Below, piece after piece: positions 58,001-64,000 of a stretch of 64,000 bases of DNA. The DNA lies in contig OZ004583.1 in the NCBI GenBank assembly GCA_963924555.1, forward strand, positions 5,799,501-5,863,500, in the 5' to 3' direction. Positions within the stretch are counted from its first letter, which is position 1. Every line of letters starts with the position of its first letter. This DNA is from Crambe crambe. Lineage: Eukaryota; Porifera; Demospongiae; Poecilosclerida; Crambeidae. Below the pieces are notes generated by a model. The model did not search any database. It was not told the origin of the DNA and was given only the letters and a program-made list of their open reading frames with translations. The position numbers and the translations under genes were made by a program.

Positions 58001-61000
58001 GTGGTCTGACATATACTGTATGGCCGGAAATATTGAATTTGGTGGATTTAGGAAAAATTAAAACTTTGGTGGGTTTAATATCAAATTGGCAGAATGTGCA
58101 TGCTCATTGGCACACGTGCGAGCTTGCTTACGTGGACGCATATTATATCGAGCATGCATATGTAAGCGCAAGCTGCTCAATCGATCGATGGTGTCTGAAT
58201 TCTCTGTTGAAAGCCGTGTTAGGGGACATCATATCTACACAAGTATTTGGACACTGATTCTAGGATTAGCTCAGCTCCTAGATCAATCAACCTCGTGTTT
58301 TCCAATTCGTAATGTTGATGACCTTTACCATACCTATGTAAAAAAGACCTTACTCTATTGCGGAATTAATTTTGGCGATTGAGTCCAAACTGCCAAATTA
58401 AATTATCTGCCAATATTTCCAACCATACGGCATATCAATTTCCATATATTCAAGTGGGTAGCATGTGGAAGTGGTTATAAAGGGTATAACTCTATACCCC
58501 CTGGACTATTGTAAGTTTGTCTGACGGGGCCTGGTCTCAGTTTACTAGTGAGAGACCAGGTAGATGTGGTTGGCATCTGATGCCTGTGGGCATATAACCA
58601 CTGGACATGAAGTCTATTCCCTATAGAAACTAATACTGTGGAAGCATCACAATGCATGTTAGAATTAGTATTCACTTAAATTTACGTACGTATGCCACAA
58701 AAATCACACACTGGTCAGGAGTTTCACTACTCCAACTCCATTGTACTTTTAAAAAGAAGGGGAGCAGCCAATCTCCACAAGACAAAGGTCATAGAGAGGT
58801 GATGACAAAACACATTTAAACTGCTCTGGCCAGCATAATTATTCAGAATCCAATGAGTAGCAGATGAAAATTCCTAATTAGAGCACACCAAAAGGGGGCT
58901 AGGGACTCTATATTCAAGTCTTATAATCCCTAAGATGTATTCAATTTCACATAACCGATACCTTGCTTGAGTTATGTAAATTCAAGTAATTTCATTCCCT
59001 ATTGCATGGCCGTGTCAGTTGTCAATTTTGCTATGGGGACAGTAAATCTTTGAGCATGCATAACTCATGAATGTAGTTACCATGCTTTGAATATTGAACC
59101 CCCCAGTTTGGAACCCATGAAACTCCATGAAAACTCGTATAAAAATCTAGTCTCGGCACTGGAGTACCGAAGGCAACTATGGTCATGGTATGTACATCTT
59201 ATTAGTAGCACGTGCAATGATGCACGATGACACGTAGCAAGTGCATGCATTAGGTGATTTAGCTCTAGAGCTAGCTCTATAAGGACTACGCAGTAACTCT
59301 ACACCGTGATGAGAGTGCTGATCGATGCTTCTTGGCCATCAAATCAAGTCCATGATGACATGCAGACAACTGAAAGACAGCAATGAACAAAAACAACAGA
59401 GAGAATCCAGTACACATACTTCAATCACCTTACTGCAATAAGCCATGTTGCCCTTAAGACTTCTGGCTTTGCAAGGCAAAGGTACACCAGAAATGTCTGG
59501 TACAGTTGATATTGGGACATTTACAAGTGACCTTATAGGGTGGTCTAATTTCTGTGGTCCAGATTAGAGGGAGTTCACTCATGCTACAAAAACCTTTGTA
59601 ACATGAACATGATCCAGTTTATTAGGAGTATGAAAATACATGTACTTACAAAGACTCAGTCATGGCCAACACAATGTATGGGACTTCAGAATGTTACCTT
59701 ATCTACATCTAAGCATACATAGCATAAAATTAAGTCTTTGTAGTAGTGTCAGGGCTACATTATCAAAAAAAAAATTAAAAATAGTCCAACAAAGCCGGAA
59801 AAATGAAGAAATTGACCAGATAATGTCCTGTGACTGACTATTATTGTGAGCCCTGATATTATTAGTGTATGCGCCAAGAACCTTTGCTACATGAATATGA
59901 TCTGATTACTGGGAGTGTGCAAGCAAATATAAGCAGAACTCTACTAGCACACAAGCATATACGTAGGTGATCTGCAGTATGCAGTTGGTGTTAATTATAT
60001 TGAAGTGGGTAGCATATGGAAGTGGTTAGAACTTTATACCCCCCTCCCTCCCTCCTGGACTTTTGTAAGTTTGTCTGATGGGGCTAGCCTCGTCCCCAGG
60101 CCTTCCTCTCTGGTATGGTATAGTCTCTCACGAAGAAAAGGTAAAGTATCCCACGGGAGGAAAAGAAAAAGAAAAAGAAGAGAATAAGAGAGAGGAAGGC
60201 CTGGTAAAACTTATCACGTGAGGGTAGAAAGGAGGTAGAAAGGACTTAATTGGAGCGTGGGCAATGTCGACGTAAATGCTCAGCACTGCCCATGCTACAC
60301 GTCCGCACGATCACAGTATCATATGTCCTGTCCGGTCAACTACTACACAGTCGGATCCATCTCATGGCAGAGATAGATAGATAGGGCCGAGGCTAAGCCT
60401 AGAGAATGCAATTCCTGCTACAGTCCAGTCCTGATAGAGCTTTACTACAGCCAGTTAGTGCAGATATTGTCTAACCATAGGTTACATACTCACTATAGCG
60501 TAGCTAGCAACTTCCAGAGCAGAATCACTGAGCTAAACTGACCTTCAAGAGTGATTTTCAACAGATCTACTTCCCGCGCCATGCGCGCCTAGTTCTAATT
60601 CGTGGGTGATTTTTGACGTCACCATATATTGTCACGGTGCGGTTTGCACTACGCCCACTAGCAATTGATTTGCTTGTATCCTCACGTGATAAGTTTTACC
60701 AGGCCTTCCTCTCTCTTATTTTGTCTTCTTCTTCTTCCTCTTTTCCTCCCGTGCGATACTTTACCTTTTCTTCGTGAGAGACTATACCAGTGAGAGAGGA
60801 AGGCCTGGGAACGAGGCTATGATGGGGCCTGGTCTCAGTTTAGAGACCAGGTAGGTGTGGTTGGCACCTGATGCGCCTGTGGGCATATAAGTACTGGTCT
60901 ATTCCCTATAGGAGCTAATACTGCAGGTGTATCATAATGCATGTTAGAATTAAATTTATGTATGTATGTCCATAAAAATCACACACTGCATGGTAAGGAG

Positions 61001-62133
61001 TTTCACTACTCCAACTCCATTGTACTTTTAAAGAGAAGGGGAGCAGCCAATCTCCACAAAACAAAGAACCAAGGTCATAGAGAGATGATAACACAACACT
61101 TTTAAACTGCTCCAGCCAGCATAATTATTCAGAATCCATATGAAATTCCTAATTAGAGCACACTAGGGACTCTATATTCAAGTCTTATACTCCCTAAGAT
61201 GTGTTCAATTTGGAACATAACCAATACCTTGCTTGAGTTATGCAAATTCAAATAATTCCATTCCCTATATTACATGGCTGGGTCGGTTGTCAATTTTGCT
61301 ATGGGCCGCATAACTCATGAATGTAGTCACCTATTAGTGATATTATCATTATGGCTACTGTTATGGTTTGAATATTGAACCCCCTAGACCCATTACAACA
61401 CTACTAGTTTGGAACCCATGAAAACTCCATGAAAACTCACATGAAAATCTAGGGTTTTTACTAGACGTTTCGTGTGTTGTATACCAAAATCAGGGTTTAT
61501 TCCAAGGGGGCGAGGGGGACTTCTGCCCCCTGAACGATGGCTTGCCCCCCTAGTGAGATTATTATAGAATTCCACATACACGTTTGTTTGCAGTTGCCCC
61601 TCCTTAATTTTTTTCACTAGCATTTGACCCCCTCAAGCAAAATACTGAATTAAACCCTGAAAATGTTAACATTTCATAACACGAGTGTATGTGAAAAAGG
61701 AATGAAAAGGCAATGAATTACCAATGAAAAAAATCTTTTTTCATATGGATTTGCAATAATTTTGCATATGTTCCATTGTGGTGAGTGAAGTGAGTCCCAC
61801 GCTAGGAAGACATTTCTACTATCATTAGATTTCTTTGTGTGACAACCTCTAGATTACCTCTTTTCTGATGGAAGGTGGTGGATTGGTCCACTGCGGGTAG
61901 TGCTGGAAGAAAGAAGAGTCAATTGCAGAGGAAAAAGAAGTGGGCGTGGGTCTCACTAATTGGGTGGATGGAGTCTGCTGTGAGGGTGGGTGGGAGTAAG
62001 TGGGAGGAGTTGGGCCCTGAGGGTGTGGTGGAAGGGACGGGTGTTGAGTGGAGAATGAGGAAGGTGGTGAGGTGAGTAGGGAGGAGTGTGAAGGAGGCAT
62101 ACGTCCAGTGAAGTGAGTAGGTCGGAGGGAGAT
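42977..62133 (-). CDS. Copy 2 gene: death-fold repeat / Roc-COR GTPase protein (multi-exon)
   Basis: This is a tandem paralogue of copy 1 in the same orientation. Exons followed, with GT-AG borders and phases kept: 61858-62133, 57443-57674, 55277-55558, 53921-54196, 53451-53702, 52837-53034, 51899-52201, 51426-51677, 44723-46828, 43693-43731, 43439-43501, 43108-43362 and 42977-43039. All thirteen are open. It differs from copy 1 by an extra proline-rich exon, a 39-nt microexon after the GTPase, a longer linker and many replacements in the death-fold exons. The N-terminal exons probably lie past the right edge of the window. Both copies appear intact, so both may be expressed. Confidence 0.75.
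43108..43362 (-). CDS. Copy 2 C-terminal death-domain exon
   Basis: This 255-nt exon is nearly identical to 1455-1709 and encodes the death domain with LGLYWPNLKKMKLLCQELVE and PTWKSLIKALDEIDQKGT. The split codon at its start gives Ala where copy 1 has Gly. Confidence 0.75.
43439..43501 (-). CDS. Copy 2 small linker exon
   Basis: This 63-nt phase 1-1 exon encodes YTEPVSATQEVQSSILNTPL. It is homologous to 1795-1857 with several replacements. It bridges the GTPase and the C-terminal death domain. Confidence 0.65.
43693..43731 (-). CDS. Copy 2 39-nt microexon
   Basis: A TTTTCAG acceptor and an AAAG|GTATTA donor enclose 39 nt that encode DEELCGKSDLFK in phase 1-1. Including or skipping it would keep the frame between the GTPase exon and 43439-43501, so it could be an optional cassette. 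It has no counterpart in copy 1. A relic without its acceptor lies at 40153-40185. Confidence 0.45.
43791..44630. mobile_element. TIR element with TCGACC repeats (840 bp)
   Basis: The ends AGCGTAAGCTGCCAATTATC and, inverted, AGCGTAAGCCGCCAATTATC define the element. TATCGACC or TTCGACC motifs recur near both ends. It lies in the copy 2 intron between microexon and GTPase exon and is absent from copy 1. On the minus strand ATG at 44391 opens MAPEDRLK and meets a GTACGA donor at 44366, possibly the first exon of a lost transposase gene. Confidence 0.6.
44723..46828 (-). CDS. Copy 2 Roc-COR GTPase exon
   Basis: This 2106-nt exon (702 codons, phase 1-1) is the paralogue of 2189-4297. The P-loop GSPGSGKSS, the DTGGQ switch and the THKD motif are all present. 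The first 500 or so residues match copy 1 with few changes. It has an extra VDE near the start and a four-residue loss in the Thr/Pro-rich insert. The last 170 residues differ strongly, including the cysteine module (CCKCELCS and MYCSKKHEIC), although the cysteines are largely kept. The donor is G|GTATGT at the WFQPK end. Confidence 0.85.
46829..51425. other. Copy 2 intron between DD6 and GTPase exons
   Basis: This 4.6-kb intron contains a tandem duplication of about 2.1 kb (46.95-47.85 and 49.06-49.92 kb match in the same order) holding transposase-like remains. From 49920 to 51320 it aligns with the copy 1 intron. A short direct repeat (GGGCAGGGAGAAAAAGC) occurs at about 47838 and 47987. 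Confidence 0.55.
49129..49344 (+). pseudogene. Pogo/CENP-B-type transposase fragment
   Basis: The plus strand encodes HLYHRIQLYLKKVREEGGAL and SVRIAMAAGHGILQ. From memory this resembles the segment between the DNA-binding region and the DDE domain in pogo-like multicopy proteins. A more decayed second copy lies at about 46990-47230. Neither has a DDE core nearby. Confidence 0.4.
51426..51677 (-). CDS. Copy 2 death-fold exon DD6
   Basis: This 252-nt phase 1-1 exon is the paralogue of 7537-7782, two codons longer (RYLSISLMERIKSS). It keeps SIERINKVLEEVEDWEKVAR and ALKCAGYHALAEDVTTKY. It joins in frame to the GTPase exon at 46828, across an intron of 4.6 kb. Confidence 0.8.
51899..52201 (-). 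CDS. Copy 2 death-fold exon DD5
   Basis: This 303-nt phase 1-1 exon is the paralogue of 8004-8315. Changes cluster in the middle helix (DSDDFIPFYYPMKHINYC here) and around EQPTWKAIAAAALYGKEV. The exon is open and its splice sites are intact, so the divergence is not decay. Confidence 0.7.
52837..53034 (-). CDS. Copy 2 short death-fold-like exon DD4
   Basis: This 198-nt phase 1-1 exon is the paralogue of 8951-9142. It keeps the ITTWRQLISSM and YADSIRNFAEPVT parts, but the residues after VENVQKYTS are wholly different from copy 1 and two codons longer. Like its partner it is too short for a full death domain. Confidence 0.65.
53451..53702 (-). CDS. Copy 2 death-fold exon DD3
   Basis: This 252-nt phase 1-1 exon is the paralogue of 9559-9810 and nearly identical to it. 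It encodes ILKEVEDWETISKYMG and VVTALSHCGEQIAAEQASKY. The few replacements (for example DHTI for DHAI) are conservative. Confidence 0.8.
53921..54196 (-). CDS. Copy 2 death-fold exon DD2
   Basis: This 276-nt phase 1-1 exon is the paralogue of 10028-10306. The region after VLMQIEGDLSSVLDKQRKS is replaced relative to copy 1, and one codon is missing. The second half (CPSWKLLSLLLYEVGE) is unchanged. Confidence 0.7.
54838..55013. mobile_element. Tc1/mariner-like MITE in copy 2 intron
   Basis: This is the orthologous insertion to 10939-11114, with the same length and the same TA borders. Only a few bases differ. Confidence 0.7.
55277..55558 (-). CDS. Copy 2 death-fold exon DD1
   Basis: This 282-nt phase 1-1 exon is the paralogue of 11378-11629. 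It keeps LTLPNITKYIPQILE, GKGAPSSWRRLIWALD and ADNIRKFAEPPQ, but the connecting segments differ. It has a direct YEGPQ-YEGPQ duplication after the ALDVIEDEYR segment, about ten residues longer than copy 1. The introns on both sides match copy 1 closely. Confidence 0.75.
56343..56516 (+). pseudogene. HIRAN-like domain fragment
   Basis: The frame reads YCVRGYMYCDVWDASLDETL followed by ECEREPTNEKDRYAVVV and GTIVGRAKKNIS. The EREP-N-x-x-DRYAV and VG pattern fits HIRAN-type domains found in multicopy, transposon-linked proteins. It is interrupted by the insertion of TAGCCTCG element 2. No start or partner domain was found. Confidence 0.5.
56514..57123. mobile_element. TAGCCTCG element 2 (610 bp)
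   Basis: The ends TAGCCTCGTACCCAGGCC match element 1. The flanks ATCTCGAAC and GTCTCCAAC agree at seven of nine bases. A subterminal palindrome of GGCCTGG-type arms is present, with a long CCACCCCGCGAAAA-like stretch. It inserted into the HIRAN-like fragment. Confidence 0.7.
57443..57674 (-). CDS. Copy 2 Pro/Ser/Thr-rich linker exon with SP repeat expansion
   Basis: This 232-nt exon, phase 0 in and 1 out, is homologous to 12789-12981. It carries a purine-rich tract on the plus strand (GAGAAG-type units, 57478-57560) that encodes SPSPSSS repeats. The expansion adds 13 codons in frame. Repeat slippage is the likely cause. Confidence 0.65.
58013..58434. mobile_element. MITE with ACCATATGG-type ends, copy 2
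   Basis: This is the counterpart of 13479-13808. An extra internal stretch of about 90 bp suggests a deletion in copy 1. Confidence 0.55.
60085..60819. mobile_element. TAGCCTCG element 3 (735 bp, perfect 9-bp TSD)
   Basis: The ends are TAGCCTCGTCCCCAGGCC and its inverted form, flanked by TGATGGGGC at 60076-60084 and 60820-60828. The same site without an insertion is visible at about 18001 and, with one change, at about 58521. CCAGGCCTTCCTCTC arms fold back within the left end. Confidence 0.8.
61491..61659. mobile_element. Small MITE with CAGGGTTTA ends
   Basis: The 169-bp segment begins CAGGGTTTATTCC and ends with the inverted GAATTAAACCCTG. It is non-coding. hAT-like ends are possible; the target duplication is unclear. 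Confidence 0.5.
61858..62133 (-). CDS. Copy 2 proline-rich exon, absent from copy 1
   Basis: This 276-nt exon has a TTACAG acceptor and a GAG|GTAATC donor, phase 0-0. It encodes a Pro/Ser/Thr-rich chain with MPPSHSSLLTSPPSSFSTQ and QHYPQWTNPPPSIRKE. Its outgoing phase fits the linker exon 57443-57674. At the matching place in copy 1 (about 17145-17170) only the acceptor and roughly 25 bases of exon remain. Confidence 0.55.
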
Positions 62134-64000
62134 CTGTAACAAGTTTAAAGTCATGTGACATACATAGACAGTATGTCACATGCTACCCCCCCCCCCCTGC
62201 TACTATGAAATTTTAGGCTCTTACCAGGTTCCCATTTGATTAAGGGTGAAAGTAGTGGTCATTTCAATTACTTTGGAATGGAATATTCTAATGGCCCATA
62301 TTTTGCATGCAATTATTATTATGAGGTTACATTAGCTTTTCATCTGCTTTGCAAGGCAAAGGTGTTGCTGTTGTACACCAGAAATGTCCGGTACAGTTGA
62401 TTTAGTAAAACTTGCAAAAGAGTTTGTAGCCAATGGACTCTGGTTACATGTAGGATGCTAAAAAATAGTTTTTACTGGTCCCATTTTAGTATGCAACTAT
62501 TTTGAGGTTAAGTAACCGTTACATTGCACTGGGGGTAGCATCATGAAGGTATGGATGGAAATAAAAGTATGGAGATTGGATGGAAGTTTAAGGATCTCAT
62601 CCTCCCAGGCTGGAAATCCAAATTTATTCTATTACTTTCAAGTACTACTTACAGTTATCTGGCCACCCTTGGGACCTGTCCAGATTAGAGGGGTGGTCTC
62701 ATTTTGTGGGTAGATTTGTGTTGGAAATAGCTACTTAAATATTGGGACATTTACAAGTGACCTTATAGGGTGGTCTAATTTCCGTGGTCCAGATTAGAGG
62801 GAGTTCACTCATGCTACAAAAACCTTTGTAACATGAACATGATGAGTATGAAAATACATGTACTTACAAAGACTCAGTCATGGCCAACACGATGTATGGG
62901 ACTTCAGAATGTTACCTTATCTATATCTAAGCATACATAGCATAGAATTACCACCATTGTCTGTCTTTAAGTCATCGTTTTTGCTACATGAATATGATCT
63001 GATTACTGGGAGTGTGTCAAGCAAATGCAAATATGAGCAGAACTCTACCATTTAAAAGTTTAGTCACACACAGTCATAAGGTGGTCTGACATAATAAATG
63101 ACTACCTCATTTCCATACACTGAGAAGCTTATCAATCCCACAGGTATGCAGTTGGTCATATTGGTCAGATTGAAGTGGGTAGAACATGAAATCAGGCTTT
63201 GCACATTAAAAGCCTATTATGTGCTTTTCAAATCTCCCTGTTATGCTCCAGATTATGCTCCCACACTTCACTTAATTTATAACACAATAACAAAATCACA
63301 ATAATAATAAAAAACATATTTAGTGCCTCATTGTAATCCTTTAAAGGTCAAAGGTGCTTATTCAACCAACAAGTTGGACATTATTATCACTCACATCACT
63401 AGCTGATTTTCATGCACAAATTTTTCCTCATGCACACAAAAACAACAAAAACAACAAACAAAACAACAAATACCCTATCATTCCAGCATTATGCTTAATG
63501 CTTCAGCATACCTATTATGCTCAAGTTATGTCGACATATTGTGCAAAGTTCTAGCTATAACTGCAGGATGTGGTTATAAAGGGTATCACCTTGTCCACAA
63601 GGTTGGTTTAAAGGGATCTGGTAGTGAGAGACCAGGTGGGTGTGGCTGGCGCCTATGAGCATAGATACTACTAGGGCAATGTACAACATTTGAGTAGCAG
63701 CGAGCAAGCGAGCAAGTATTCCTATAGGCTGTCTGATAGCTATTCATTTGTGTTTTCAACTCCTTAGAAGATTTTGATATGAGTTTTATATGTAAGTGGC
63801 AAGCAGCTGCATACATGAAAAACTGTAATGCTTACCTCAAAGCACCTAGTGCTTACAAGCCGCTTAGATAAGCCTCCCAGCCTGCTACTGTAGAAATGTT
63901 GAGCTGATAGTTCATTTGTGCTTTGCTATTGAGTTATGTGTAAGTGGCAGGCAGCTGCCATGCATAGAAAGCTAAGTACTTACCACAAAGCACTTATAGT

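Larger units (their letters stand above)
58435..63820. repeat. Duplicated and shuffled repeat modules upstream of copy 2
   Basis: Apart from the exon at 61858-62133 no gene is recognised. The module containing TGGTTGGCATCTGATGCC occurs at 58.5 and, with a variant, 60.85 kb; the module with GATCCAGTTTATTAGGAGTA at 59.5 kb recurs as a variant at 62.75 kb. A segment at 63.37-63.66 kb matches 15.39-15.67 kb. The order differs from copy 1 (16.9-18.7 kb). Confidence 0.55.

Overview
The window is eukaryotic: AT-rich, intron-dense and full of short inverted-repeat transposons. A Roc-COR GTPase joined to a long series of death-fold domains, together with the mix of transposase, RecQ and HIRAN relics, suggests an invertebrate, most likely a sponge (demosponge). 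This is inferred from gene content, not from a marker gene.

The main content is a tandemly duplicated host gene on the minus strand. Copy 1 runs from about 20.85 kb down to 1.33 kb. Copy 2 runs from beyond the right edge (first clear exon at 62.1 kb) down to 42.98 kb. Each copy encodes proline/serine/threonine-rich N-terminal exons, then six death-fold-like exons (called DD1 to DD6 here), then one large Roc-COR GTPase exon of about 2.1 kb, then small exons and a final death-domain exon. From the DD1 exon to the penultimate death-domain exon every boundary is in phase 1, so each module is a symmetrical cassette. A broken third copy, with one frameshifted DD6 exon and a relic of a 39-nt microexon, lies at 40.15-41.28 kb. 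The layout fits a signalling scaffold or NLR/ROCO-like sensor of the innate-immune or cell-death type; that function is inferred from domains.

The most striking observation is that the introns between the death-fold exons are almost identical in the two copies (about 1% difference by eye), while several of the exons differ heavily, mostly by amino-acid replacements and in-frame indels. This is the reverse of normal constraint. It suggests diversifying selection or exon-targeted sequence exchange.

Between the copies (21-42 kb) lies a mobile-element district. It holds a 688-bp inverted-repeat element carrying a RecQ-helicase fragment, a LINE-like ORF fragment with a 2A-like motif, a 2.4-kb DNA transposon relic with GTCCCC subterminal repeats and gene remains including a PHD finger, an integrase-core gene relic, a HECT/G2E3-like fragment, and a young, whole-looking Ty3/Gypsy LTR retrotransposon (32.63-38.77 kb) with apparently identical LTRs. 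Two copies of an inverted repeat at 26.1 and 40.1 kb bracket about 14 kb of this district.

The flanks and introns hold further elements: a 1.56-kb foldback element, a 28-bp minisatellite expanded only in copy 1, four elements with TAG...CTA ends and 9-bp target duplications, Tc1/mariner-like MITEs, and shuffled repeat modules at 16.8-18.7 and 58.4-63.7 kb. No tRNA, rRNA or CRISPR feature was recognised.
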